A DNA stretch of 64,000 bases, from contig NC_134840.1 of the NCBI RefSeq assembly GCF_965363235.1, positions 60,754,793 to 60,818,792 on the forward strand. Reading direction: 5' to 3'. Source of the DNA: Mytilus galloprovincialis (Eukaryota > Mollusca > Bivalvia > Mytilida > Mytilidae). Positions 21,588 to 31,949 of this stretch are shown in pieces (the first letter of the stretch is position 1; each line of letters begins with the position of its first letter). Under the pieces are notes generated by a model. That model was not told where the DNA came from, ran no database searches, and saw only the letters and a program-made list of their open reading frames with translations. A program made the translations under genes and the position numbers.

Positions 21588-22751
21588 TTACCAGCATTTC
21601 AATGAAGAAATAAACTTCTTGGTTTCTTGTCTGAATGTTCTATCGAAAAACCCATAAACAAATGGATTAACGATATTATTAATAACGTTCATCTCTCTTA
21701 TCAATGAAAAAATTGTCAACTCAGCATTTGTTCGGTTTACCCAAAAATTGTTATCACCAATCCCTACGAAAAGCAAGAGAAATTGTGGAAGGTATGACAA
21801 CATAAAAGCTGTAGCGATAACCATAAACATGTAAGAGTATCGGTGGGAGGACAACATTCGCTTCCTTTCCATTTTTTCTCTTTGTTTTGGTGTTAATTCC
21901 TCATTTCTGTTAAATTTATCATCCACCTTTTCAGTGTTCATATCGGTAGAAGATTCGTCATTTGCAGTCAAAGACGGTGTTAGTTCTTCTGATTGTTCTG
22001 ATACATGGCTTGGAATTGCTGTAATAGTCTTCCTGCTTATAGCTTGTCTATGTCGCGTTAGTTCTACTTGCTGTTGTCGTTTTCTTTCCAGTTTTAGCTG
22101 TCTATAGATTGTTAAACCAATAAGAGTATTGAATATAATCATTCCGAACATTATAATTAAGGCAAGAACTGTGATACAGACAACAAATATGATAAAAGCA
22201 GCCCCTATGTTTCCTTCAAGTTTTGCATCACACATATATCCAGTTATATTTAGCGCTTTGTTAACCACTGGTATCTCCTGATTCCAGATGTTAAGAGGCA
22301 TTGAAAGAGAAAACGATGAAATTAACGTCACTGCTAAAGCAAATCTTTTCCATTTGATTGTCATTTGCTTTCCAAATGGTCGACATACTTTCAAATATCT
22401 TTGAAGGGATATGGTTAGAAGAAGGAACATTGATGAAAATGAAGTAACATTGACCGGAAACCAAAGCACTTTACACAGAATGCTGCCTCTGAAATTAACT
22501 GGCAGTAGATTCATGGCTAGTTCGAATGATGATCTTGTTGTACAAGCCAGAAGATCAACTACGGCAAGGTATGGAATGAAATACCGATCGTCCCGTTTCG
22601 ATTTCATTTTAAAACTATAAACAGCTACAACAGTTGCATTTCCAAATAGTCCTAAAATGATATATATTACAAGAAATATATCATTGACTATGTATATTTG
22701 AGCTATTTCATTATTCCATTCCCAAAGCTTTTCTTCGTCAGTTTTATTCAT
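21588..22751 (-). CDS. Class A (rhodopsin-like) orphan GPCR, receptor 2
   Basis: A 387-residue single-exon seven-helix receptor whose N-terminus aligns residue for residue with receptor 1 (shared W12-N13, Y20-I21, N23-D24). GN at 37-38 in TM1, D66 in TM2, QRY at 117-119 in place of DRY, then LKVCRPFGKQMT. TM6 has LSYLPQF in place of CWxP. NPFVY at 362-366 ends TM7, and the C-tail is short (21 residues). ICL3 is about 100 residues long and very hydrophilic, rich in R, K, E, S and T, and is the part that differs most from receptor 1. N2 forms an NKT sequon. No close intron acceptor is clear upstream; TTGATATACTAAG, ending 8 bases before the ATG, is a weak candidate. The ligand is unknown; a peptide-type ligand is a guess only. 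Confidence 0.93.
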   Translation of the reverse strand: MNKTDEEKLWEWNNEIAQIYIVNDIFLVIYIILGLFGNATVVAVYSFKMKSKRDDRYFIPYLAVVDLLACTTRSSFELAMNLLPVNFRGSILCKVLWFPVNVTSFSSMFLLLTISLQRYLKVCRPFGKQMTIKWKRFALAVTLISSFSLSMPLNIWNQEIPVVNKALNITGYMCDAKLEGNIGAAFIIFVVCITVLALIIMFGMIIFNTLIGLTIYRQLKLERKRQQQVELTRHRQAISRKTITAIPSHVSEQSEELTPSLTANDESSTDMNTEKVDDKFNRNEELTPKQREKMERKRMLSSHRYSYMFMVIATAFMLSYLPQFLLLFVGIGDNNFWVNRTNAELTIFSLIREMNVINNIVNPFVYGFFDRTFRQETKKFISSLKCW

Positions 22752-23719
22752 AATGTCAACTTAGTATATCAAATTAAACAAATCTAAAAAGCTTTCACAG
22801 TGTCAATGCTGTATCCACAAAAATAAGTTCATCCCACAATCAACAAATTTTAAATACGAAAATATCATGTGTTATTATTCGTTTTAAGGGTGACATATTT
22901 ATTTTTCCGGTGAAACAAATATTAGGTTTTTCCTGTTGTCTTCCGGGACATATTGCAGCGACGACATTTGAATAATAACCAACATATCAATTAAGCAATT
23001 AGATATAAATAAAGTTAATTGATGTTAGTATCAGAACAACATTTTTTTTTAAATAAAAGAATAATGCTGTTATGAAAATGAATGAACAAATTTTGAATTT
23101 GTATTGGTAAACTGATGAAGATTAGACTATAGAAAAGCATTGATAATTATTTATAGCTCTTCATACTTCTGAATCAGTCAAAGTATTCCACTTTTGAATA
23201 AAATTAATACCGGATATATATACGACCACTTCAAGAATATTAAAAGGTGTGAACAGTCAAAGGTAGGAGTGACCATTTCCTTATCTTAAATGTGGATTAA
23301 ATATTTATGGTATGAATGTCAACACCTTTGTCAAGTGAAACATTATAGTTCCATTGATGTCTTTATAAGTCACCGACATACTTAAACATTAGATTTTGAC
23401 TGTACATTATAATTATATTATATACTTTTATTTTTGTTTTATCCACACGAGTTATTATTGTATCACAATGTAAAATTTATCCTAGCTTAGTCTCAGTGTA
23501 AATTGAATTTTGAATTTTGAATTTTCAAACACACATTCTCTACAGTTGGAGTATATGAAAGGAGGAAGTAGTTCCAACTACAAAAATGGATCAAATCCAT
23601 GTAAATGTGTGGAACAGATATGAGGATCTGAATGTGGGTCATTACTTTCTGAATTATTAATTCATTTTCTCTATTCTGTTTTTATTTTGCCCATTATTCT
23701 CTATTCTTTGTTGGTTTTT
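22752..23719. other. 5' flank of receptor 2, with a LINE-like tail
   Basis: Promoter-side DNA of receptor 2, no element recognised. About 23395-23530 ends in TTGAATTTTGAATTTTGAAT, a retroposon-style tail. Otherwise nothing supported. Confidence 0.4.
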
Positions 23720-23762
23720 ATACGCCCGTCTAAGACGGGCGTATTATGGTATAACGTTGTCC

Positions 23763-23801
<39 letters not shown>

Positions 23802-24278
23802 GTCCACACTTCGGACAACTACTAAAAAAAGCTTCCACCAACTTTTATGAAACTTTGGTGAATTGTTTATATCTATTGACTTAAGTTCCCTTTCGATTTT
23901 TATAAATTTTAGATTTTACGTTTCCGTGTTATGAATTTTTATGCTTAAAAATGGGGGCATTTTCCAGTTTTAGGACAATCACTCATAAACATTTTCACAA
24001 AATTATATGAAACTTTGGTGAATTGTTTATATCTGCTAACTTAAGCTACCTTTCAAAATATAAAAGAACATTAACAACTATAGGTCACCGTATGGCCTTC
24101 AACAATGAGCAAAGCCCATATCGCACAGTCAGCTATAAAAGACCATGAAATGACAAATGTAAAACAATTCAAATGAGAAAACTAACAGCTTAATTAATGT
24201 ACCCAAAAAAATCATTTAAAGCATAAAGACAAGCTAAAAGGGCAACGGGCGTATCATGCGCTTATAGCGCAGCTCTTT
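23720..24278 (+). mobile_element. Second hairpin-ended element, interrupted by family A
   Basis: It begins with a perfect hairpin (ATACGCCCGTC, loop TAA, GACGGGCGTAT; 23720-23744), has a (GTCT)n run at about 23760-23800, and ends with a GCGCTTATAGCGC hairpin (about 24258-24271). A family A copy lies inside at about 24066-24240. Non-coding. The two-hairpin layout resembles H1/H2, but the sequences differ. Confidence 0.5.
24066..24240 (+). repeat. Family A repeat nested in a hairpin-ended element
   Basis: ACATTAACAACTATAGGTCA, GGCCTTCAACAATGAGCAAA and CAGTCAGCTATAAAAG match the family A copy at 25812-26168. Confidence 0.6.
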
Positions 24279-25204
24279 ATTTGTTTGCCTATGATTTTTT
24301 TTATTTAATTTGCTTTACTCTTGATTCTTCACCTTTTGTCCATTATTCTATATTCTGTAAATACCACCCAGACCCTCAGATATTACCTGACTTTACTAAA
24401 TCATGATGATCACAAATATGATTGTAAAAGTTAATAATCTCGTCATTTGTTATCTTGTTTTATTTGTCATGCTTTGTTTTGCTATGTAAAGAATTGGTGT
24501 TCTTGCAAATGGTTCTCAAATTTTTAGATTCTGAACAATTTTGAGCTTGACATAATTATTCAAAAACATGTTTTTTGTGAAAGGTGGCATTTGACATTCA
24601 GATTTGAAGGGGTTATGGCTGCTGTCTCATCGACACATACCCCAAATTTTCTTTTAATCATGACATAAACATTTATTGAATTCACTGATGAGGCTTGTTT
24701 AGGGGGAGGGTATCAATATCCCATATTCCATTAAGTTTTTATCCCAATATCCCGTATCCCTATAATGTTTACCCATAATATCCCAATAAATATTTTTTAC
24801 AAATATCCCATATCCCTAAAACTATTTTGAAATATCCCAAAAAATCATTATAAAGTCATTCCCAAGCCCATTTTTTTCCTCATCATCACAGCGTCAACAA
24901 TTTTGACTGGTGAAACAAACTGTGTTAAAGGAAATTTACAGTGCATACTTCCAGTGTTAAATAAGAATATATGTGTCCAAAAGATGAAGTGTTCCATCTT
25001 AGAGCCTTCAAGTTGTATAACAATCTTTTTTATGTGATCTTAAACGATAAATTTAGTGTAAGGGGTCTAATTTCAGACTTTTTTTTTAATTGTTCAAACC
25101 GTAATGCATATGACTGTAAAATTTCATTTTGATAGCATTCTTCTTTTATTGATAAGAAACTTCATCCTACACGTTAACCTATGTTGGAAAGAACAGAAGG
25201 ACTC

Positions 25205-25700
25205 AACCCTGTCTCTTGTCCGAGATTGCTCTGACATCCAACGGCTGTTTTGCCAGACAAGCTGAGACTGTGGGACGTCAGAGCACATCCATATCAAAAC
25301 GTGTATATTTAGCATGCAAGTTCAATAACTCAAAATTTAACACAAGAAAGCTTTCTGCTAATGTACCCACATTACACTTAACTGTTGCAATATTTTTACA
25401 GCAGGCAAAATTTGCACAGCCCTTGTTTTGCAAAGAAATAACACAACATTTGACTCTGTGATCTTGAAGAATTACATAGATCCCAATATTTTTGTTACTT
25501 TTTTTAATTTCCTTCCTCACATCACCAGTAATAGAAGAACATATATTAATTTACGTTGATTATTTAGTAATTATTTGTTATTAACATAGTTTATACGGCG
25601 ATATATCTACTTTTTGATATGGGACGTGCTCTGACGTCCCTCGGCCCTAGCTTGTCTGGCAAAACAGCCGTTGTACATCAGAGCAATCTGTGAAACGTGG
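25205..25700. repeat. Inverted repeat pair, arms of about 90 bp
   Basis: About 25209-25303 and 25612-25693 are reverse complements with a few differences. Both contain GGCTGTTTTGCCAGACAAGC or its complement, and the inner ends are ATATCAAAA / TTTTGATAT. The spacer is about 310 bp. Possibly the two ends of a small element; no target duplication found. Confidence 0.6.
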
Positions 25701-25811
25701 AGACCTCTGAAGATCCTCGCCACGTAAAGAATAAGAGGTAAAACACTAGAAAATATCCTGTAATCATATAAAGCATCAAAACAAATAAAAACATTGAAAA
25801 CAATAAGGCTT

Positions 25812-26168
25812 ATAAAAAAGAAGATGTGGTATGATTGCCAATGAGACAACTATCCGCAAAAGACCAAAATGACACAGACATTAACAACTATAGGTCACCG
25901 TACGGCCTTCAACAATGAGCAAAGCCCATACCGCAAAGTCAGCTATAATAGGCCCCGATAAGACAATGAAAAACAATTCAAACGAGAAAACTAACGGCCT
26001 TATTTATGTAAAAAAAATGAACGAAAAACAAATATGTAACACATAAACAAACGACAACCACTGAATTACAGGCTCCTGACTTGGGACAGGCACATACATA
26101 AATAATGTGGCGGGATTAAACATGTTAGCGGGATCCCAACCCTCCTCCTAACCTGGGACAGTGGTATA
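25812..26168 (+). repeat. Family A interspersed repeat, fullest copy
   Basis: Head GATGTGGTATGATTGCCAAT, then AACTATAGGTCACCGTACGG, CCCATACCGCAAAGTCAGCT, CAGGCTCCTGACTTGGGACA, and an end near GGGATCCCAACCCTCC. It serves as the reference copy for the family here. Confidence 0.65.
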
Positions 26169-26253
26169 AAAGTAACTCATCAGATGGATACATCTAACAA
26201 AAATCTATGATTATTTCAAGAAAATTATCAATGCATATGAGCATATAATATAA

Positions 26254-26472
26254 AAAAAGATATGGTATGATTGCCAATGAAACAACTCTTCACAAGAGAC
26301 CATGTGACACAGAAATTAACAACTATAGGTCACTATACGACCGTCAACAATGAGTAAAGCTCATACCGCATAGTTAGCTATAAAAGGTCCATACAGAATG
26401 TGGCGAGGTTAAACATGTTGGCGGGATCCCAACCCTCCCCTTAACCTGGGACAGTGGTGTAACAGTACAACA
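26254..26472 (+). repeat. Family A interspersed repeat, internally deleted copy
   Basis: The head and AACTATAGGTCACTATACGA are followed directly by the tail GGCGGGATCCCAACCCTCCC; the middle present at 25812-26168 is missing. Confidence 0.6.
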
Positions 26473-26779
26473 TAAGAACGAACTATACAAATCAATTGAA
26501 AAAGGCTCAACACATCAGATGGATACAAATAGAAATACATCTAACAAAAACAGAGAGTGGACGTGACCGAGTACTTGTACATCCCATCAACAAAAAGACA
26601 CTAAGTACAGATCTGAGAGTACTCGCAGTTACTGACAGCTAGTTCAAAGTCAATTACAACTAATAAAAAGTAATGCATCTGAGGCTAAATTATCAATCAT
26701 TACACATCCAGCATCCCATGGCACGGTAAACAACATCTCCGTAAAAATGAGGATGTGCTATCCCGTTTGAAATAAGTTT

Positions 26780-27020
26780 TCTACAGGTAGAACCAAACTT
26801 CAAAACCAAATCTAGAATTTAGTAAAGATTTTAAGTGATTTATGGTAACGAAATCCCTGACTTAATAATTTACCAGTAATACATAGATTTCGTTCATTAA
26901 AATCCAAAACGTTACAACAGACACGGGCATAGCGGAGGAGTTGTGATATACAAACACCGTAAGATAGTGCCAAAGGAACATTACCATCCAAAAAGGAAAA
27001 TTAACAATAAGGAACGAAGT
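26780..27020 (-). mobile_element. Reverse transcriptase fragment (Penelope-like)
   Basis: The reverse strand encodes, in pieces, FPFWDGN-like, SYGVCISQLLRYARVC, DFNERNLCITGKLL and RYHK segments, matching those at 10645-10830. It is preceded by 26530-26680, which matches the flank of the copy near 48600-48700. Decayed. Confidence 0.55.
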
Positions 27021-27399
27021 ATGGAAAGCAAAACAAATACTTTTAAAATTATCAGTACATATGAGCATATAAATATCGAAAATAGATCAATACTTTTCGC
27101 TTGGGTTTGGAAGACTTTTAAATAAAACGACCATAAACTCAATTAAAATCAACAAAGCACTAAAATGACCTTTAATATTAAACTTTTTGAGCAATTTTAT
27201 CAAGCGAGATGTAAATATTTCTGTACCTAACTTTTAAATTCCACTTATTATTTTTTATGTTAAAAATTCAATATCCTTATAAATGCATCAATATCCCATA
27301 TCCCATTTACTATTAGGACAAATATCCAATATCCCTAAAATTAAAATGGCAAATATCCCGTATCCCAATATACCCTATACAAGCCTCACTGATTAATGT

Positions 27400-27689
27400 T
27401 CGGTCAGACTGGGGACGTTAAATCCGATGTCTCGTGTAAAGAGAGTGCCATGCTCTTTGCACGTTAAGAACCATTGCAACAACTCTCTGAGGGGTCCGTA
27501 GGTGGCCTGTTGCAAGGCAAAATTTCTGTCCCTATCCAATATACCCTTATTTTCCAGTGGCAATCCAAATTTCTCCGACCATCATCCCAAATGGCCTCTA
27601 TTATGACAAGACCTACCTATTGTATTTATTGTGAACTTGTTCTCGTCCTGAATATGCATGAAATATTTGCCACTGGACGTTAAGCAACC

Positions 27690-27722
<33 letters not shown>
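27400..27722 (+). repeat. SINE- or LINE-end repeat with (AATC)n tail
   Basis: It ends in GCCACTGGACGTTAAGCAAC followed by a run of AATC units (about 27694-27721), the kind of short-repeat tail seen on CR1/L2-type LINEs and their SINEs. The end motif recurs alone near 5660. The 69-codon frame at 27474-27683 is a translation of the repeat. Confidence 0.55.
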
Positions 27723-27723
<1 letters not shown>

Positions 27724-29097
27724 CAGTTTGGAAATAGTAGCCAATAACTATCTAAAAAACATTTTTCTTTAGAATCGTAGATGGAATTTGATAGATCTAG
27801 GTAAATCTCGCTTATCAATTGTTTTACTAAATATCAGCATTTATTTGGATTTAAAAAAGGGGAATCGATACTTTTGTAAAAAAGTAAATGCTGTCAACCT
27901 CATTATATTCCTATCAGAACTTTTGTTCAGTGGCAAGTATTTGACTTCCTGCAAAAATACACGTCACGTAGATAAGGTCACAAAATATATCAAGTGATAT
28001 AACAGCATACTCCTACCCTCTGATCCCTTCCATCCCCCCCCAAAAAAAAAATAATAAAAAAAATAAAGGCAAAAGGCTTTTATTGCTGTCCCTCATCTCA
28101 AAGTCGGAGCACTTAAACATGTTAAACACAGAGGGTCGTAAAGGAGTCAAAACAACATCAAATTTCACATTTAAAAGGTTAACATTGGCCTTATTCAATT
28201 AACTTATCAATCCAAAGAAATTAAACGGATATCATAATGCGAGACGATCATGTGCGAAAATTGAATGACAATTTCCTATATGTGTAAATACATACGTACA
28301 TGTATTTAGTATATCGATTTTCATTAATGAACGAATGGATATTTCCTTATGTTGTAAATACATACGTATTTAGAGAAATACGATTATAAAGTTGTAACAT
28401 AATTAACAATCTATTCAGAATATTATCCTATCATCTTACAATAAACTGAAATAAAAATCCTGTACACATACTAAAGTTAAAAAAGAAAAGAAAAAAGAGG
28501 ATATTAAGAGTGAATTTTTTGAAGAAGTGTCAGTCGAGTATATCTCTATACAAAAAAATATTGTGAAATTATAATTAGCTTCATTTATTATATATTAAAG
28601 ATAAAAGAAACCTGTAGGACTGGAAAGATTAATTTAAAGATAAATAATACAAAAGGTTCATGACAGATTTAAAACGAATGCCAGAATGAAACTGAAGAGG
28701 TTAAAGCGCCAGAATAAAAACATAATCATTTATGATATGCACCTCAGAACAATTCGCATACATTCGTTAAAATTAAAATCTTAGAAACACAAATAGTTTA
28801 CCAGAACTAGTTTTAACGACTGATAAGCTGACCACAACTATTCCAAGTATATCCCTCCCCCACCCCAGAAAGATGAAAAACAGCAACAACAAAAGAAAGA
28901 AGAACTAATACACGTATACGAACCAATATTAATCAACAAGATCGTAGATCTATCAGATTTACGATGACAAAACTTCAGAGTCACTTTTTATGCGCTGAAT
29001 CTAGGGGGATTATTGCTTGACTTTCGAATTTGCTATTATTGCAAAGTCTTTTTATGTAAACAATGTATTAGGTGAAATTGATACGATTTTTTTTATT
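27723..29097. other. Gene-free stretch upstream of receptor 3
   Basis: Small frames at 27788-27997 and 28013-28198 show no domain. CCTATATGTGTAAATACATACG-like text recurs imperfectly around 28275 and 28345. No gene or named repeat. Confidence 0.35.
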
Positions 29098-29141
29098 AAT
29101 ATATCCGTATTTGTTCGTCAATACAGATCCTTAAGATTAAG
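29098..29141 (+). promoter_or_regulatory. Conserved upstream block of receptor 3
   Basis: ATATATCCGTA followed by CAATACAGATCCTTAAGATT is shared with the upstream regions of receptors 4 and 5 (about 53207-53242 and 56824-56859), although most flanking sequence differs. It lies about 230 bp before the receptor 3 start and about 120-155 bp before the others. Leader exon or promoter element; function is inference. Confidence 0.45.
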
Positions 29142-29257
29142 TTAGATAAACTGATATGAAACAATAGGATTTATTTCATATTTTTTCAAAGAATATTAAT
29201 TTCATTCACCAAGGAATACGTTATTTTTTGAATGTAGAAAAACTTATTTTCGATTAC

Positions 29258-29260
<3 letters not shown>

Positions 29261-29338
<78 letters not shown>
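29261..29338. repeat. (TA)39 microsatellite
   Basis: 78 bp of pure TA run directly into the receptor 3 leader, 28 bp before its inferred start codon. It supplies an in-frame upstream ATG at 29340. Confidence 0.95.
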
Positions 29339-29341
<3 letters not shown>

Positions 29342-29366
29342 GTTTTTATATTATAAATTCTCATCA

Positions 29367-30530
29367 ATGGCTTCAACAAAGACACAAGATGAACGTTTGA
29401 CTGAATGGAACAGCAGTGTTATGAAATATTTGATTCCGAACGACGTTGTATTATCTCTTTACTTGATACTAGGAACTATTGGAAATATAACTGTTATTTT
29501 GGTATATGTTTTCAAAATGAAAGTAAAGCGAGATGACCGATTTTTTATACCAGTGCTTGCTTCCGTGGACTTTATAGCATGTCTTATTGGAGCATCGTTT
29601 GCCTTTACTTGGAACATAATACCAGTAAAGTTCAGTAATGGAATTGTCTGTGAAGCACTGTGGTTTGTTTCTCAAGCGGTAACAATTATATCTGCAGTTT
29701 TATTGATAATAATAGCAGTGCAGCGATACCTTAAAGTATGCAAGCCATCATTTATTTTTACGCAGAAAATGAAAAATGTTTGTATTATTTTGGCTGTTTG
29801 TTTCGGATTTGCATTTTCAGTTCCAATATTTTTCTATTATGGTTCGGTAGAAATTTATAACCCAAAGCTGAATGTTACAGGATTTTGGTGTGGACAAAAG
29901 AGAGAAAACATAGATCACGTGATTATATATGATATAAGTGCCGTTGTCGTAGCAGTTATAGCTTCCTTTGTTCTTATCATATTGTACATTTTGATTGGAA
30001 AGGCAATTTATCAAAAATTTATAGTATTCCAACAATCTGTGAAAGAGGGAAAGTATACTAAAAAACACAGGAGTTCGGTGGAGTTAGAAAGTGTACTATC
30101 TGTTGATAAAGATAAAGACAGCGGATCTTCACGATCAAGAGCGAACAGTATCGAAGATCTCGTCGAATGCGATACATATAGACGAAAAGTCAAAAGAGGC
30201 TCCGCTGATACCCTTGACCAAGGACGTTTCTTCACAATAGGACAACATTTTCGGACGCACAGATATTCATACATGTTTATGACAATCACTGCACTATTTA
30301 TCATTGCATATACACCACGACTAGCACTGATGGTTTTAGAAAGTATGGATCCTACTTTTTGGAACAAACCTAATGACGCAATCGCAGGATTTTTGTTTCT
30401 GTATAGGATGTACATTTTAAATCATGCTATTAATCCATTTATTTATACCTTTTTCGATACAAGATTCCGCAAAGCAGTTTCAGAAATATTTTGTTGTTGT
30501 TGTTCTACGAGAAAATCCGTGTCGCTATGA
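29367..30530 (+). CDS. Class A (rhodopsin-like) orphan GPCR, receptor 3
   Basis: A 387-residue single-exon receptor. I place the start at 29367 (MASTK) rather than the in-frame ATG at 29340, because receptors 4 and 5 start at the matching codon, have the same length, and share the preceding TCAATGG context. GN at 39-40 in TM1, D68 in TM2, C95 and C175 as the likely disulphide, QRY at 119-121 in place of DRY followed by LKVCKPSF, AYTPR in TM6 in place of CWxP, NPFIY at 356-360. ICL3 carries SRSRANSIEDLVECD and KRGSADTLDQG, conserved in receptors 4 and 5 and holding basic-directed serine sites. The C-tail has four adjacent cysteines (FCCCCS). Very similar to receptors 4 and 5, more distant from 1 and 2. 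Ligand unknown. Confidence 0.93.
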   Translation: MASTKTQDERLTEWNSSVMKYLIPNDVVLSLYLILGTIGNITVILVYVFKMKVKRDDRFFIPVLASVDFIACLIGASFAFTWNIIPVKFSNGIVCEALWFVSQAVTIISAVLLIIIAVQRYLKVCKPSFIFTQKMKNVCIILAVCFGFAFSVPIFFYYGSVEIYNPKLNVTGFWCGQKRENIDHVIIYDISAVVVAVIASFVLIILYILIGKAIYQKFIVFQQSVKEGKYTKKHRSSVELESVLSVDKDKDSGSSRSRANSIEDLVECDTYRRKVKRGSADTLDQGRFFTIGQHFRTHRYSYMFMTITALFIIAYTPRLALMVLESMDPTFWNKPNDAIAGFLFLYRMYILNHAINPFIYTFFDTRFRKAVSEIFCCCCSTRKSVSL

Positions 30531-31564
30531 TGAACTCGCCATTGGTAAAAATAGTACTATCATTATTCAGAAGTAACGTTGTTCAATTTATCATGCATTT
30601 AAGATTATCAATTTTTATTAGTTACTTTTAAGATTTGTTATGTATTTATTATTATACTTTAATACACAAATGCTGAGATAAATTGATTTGAATTAAATAT
30701 TTTGTGACAACAGCATCCCCTAATTGAACAAATGTATATCAGCTTTGGATTTCAAATATTTTGGCCACGAGCATCACTGAAGAGACATGTATTGGCGCAA
30801 TGCGCATCTGGTGCAAGAAAATTGGTACAGTTAATTTTATAATTGAATGCTCCTCTTTGCATTGGAATGTAAAAGCATTGACGGAATGGTATTTTGTATG
30901 ACCACGCTTTATACTAAAAATTATGAGCACGTTCAGCGCTGTAGATAACGGCTTCTTTATCCTAATTACAAAATGAAACATTCAATGCATATAACTACAT
31001 CATGAAATAACGAGTAAAATTAATCATTTGGTTTTTTTTCTTCTTTTGCAAAATAGTTGTCTTGGATAGCATGTGCATTTCGAAAGTAAAATGTAATGCA
31101 TAAGCCAATCAAAATTACTGAATTCAATGATAAAAATTAAAATTATCAATGCCCATTTTAGCGCAATATTTTTAACTCATTTAATAATAGATAATAAATG
31201 TTTTTTTAATAGAGACAAGAAGGCACACTATAACAAATATCATCCTGATCAATCCCATTAAGATAAGCACTAAAAGTCTAAACGAAATACAATGTTAAAA
31301 GTTAAAAATCCTAGCTCTGGATATACCCCCTGTACAATACAGTTGCTGTTCTTTCTCTTAATCTTTTCTAGGTTGTGGTCTTTAATACTTCGTATATTTA
31401 TATAATATGATGTTGTTTGCAATTTGATGATAGTGTCAAGAAAAGCGTTAATAGCTGGTGACATCTATGAAATTGCTAATAATAATGGGAAATGGAGCGA
31501 CTCTAAATCATTATTTGTTTGCTATGAATTTCAAGGAATTATTTGTGGTTTCAGTAAGGTGAAT
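30531..31564. other. 3' flank of receptor 3
   Basis: AAATTGATTTGAATT near 30679 also follows receptors 4 and 5 (about 54675 and 58292), so the 3'UTRs are homologous. About 30745-30835 (CGAGCATCACTGAAGAGACA, GCGCATCTGGTGCAAG) is an interspersed repeat fragment that shares a motif with family D. No other gene. Confidence 0.45.
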
Positions 31565-31745
31565 TTTGTTCAACCAGGTAAGATTTCGCTAAAACGGGAT
31601 CTAATCGGGCCTTTTATAGCTGACTATGCGGTATGGACTTTGCTCGAACTCATTGTTAAAGGCCGTACGATGACCTATAGTTGTATATTTCTGTTTCATT
31701 TTGGTCTCTTGTAGAGAGTTGTCTTATTGGCAATCATACCACATC
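31565..31745 (-). repeat. Family A repeat, reverse copy
   Basis: GGGCCTTTTATAGCTGACTA, then TTGTTAAAGGCCGTACGATG, CCTATAGTTGTATATTTCTG and TTGGCAATCATACCACATCT, reverse the block order at 25812-25940. It ends 25 bp before the target duplication of the giant element. Confidence 0.65.
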
Positions 31746-31770
31746 TTCTTTTTTATATCTTATGTATGCA

Positions 31771-31779
31771 CTGAAATGA
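31771..31779. repeat. 9-bp target-site duplication, left
   Basis: CTGAAATGA, immediately outside the terminal inverted repeat; the exact copy is at 47131-47139. Confidence 0.85.
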
Positions 31780-31822
31780 ATGGGCGTCAAGTTGGTTACC
31801 TATTCCCTATTCCCTATTCGTT
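31780..31822 (+). repeat. Left 43-bp terminal inverted repeat
   Basis: Identical to the reverse complement of 47088-47130. The outer 16 bp are unique sequence; the inner part is TACC followed by three CTATTC units, that is, the element's own short repeat. Confidence 0.9.
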
Positions 31823-31949
31823 ACATACTAACATAATGTGGTGGAGTTAAACATGTAAGCAGGGTGTACATCGCTTCGGAGCATGCTATTACCTTGTTTA
31901 ATTCGTTCCATCACTCGCTTATAATTCGCTTATAATACGAGTATCTTAC

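Larger units (their letters stand above)
24690..27387. mobile_element. 2.7-kb element with matched ends and ATATCCC tracts
   Basis: The left end GAGGCTTGTTTAGGG (24690-24704) and the right end, reverse-complemented GAGGCTTGTATAGGG (27373-27387), are inverted repeats differing at one base. ACTGAT flanks both sides (24684-24689 and 27388-27393). Just inside each end lie many ATATCCC/TATCCC motifs, in the same orientation at both ends (about 24711-24850 and 27264-27378). The interior holds an inverted pair, two family A copies and an RT fragment, so it is a composite of later insertions. No transposase. Family unknown. Confidence 0.55.

Noticed and set aside
24690-27387. Calling the ATATCCC element a second foldback transposon
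   Set aside because: The ATATCCC tracts at the two ends are in the same orientation, so the arms are direct, not inverted; only the outer 15 bp form an inverted pair.
29340-30530. Longer 396-residue version of receptor 3
   Set aside because: The extra nine residues come from the edge of the TA microsatellite; the paralogues at 53364 and 56981 start at the equivalent of 29367.
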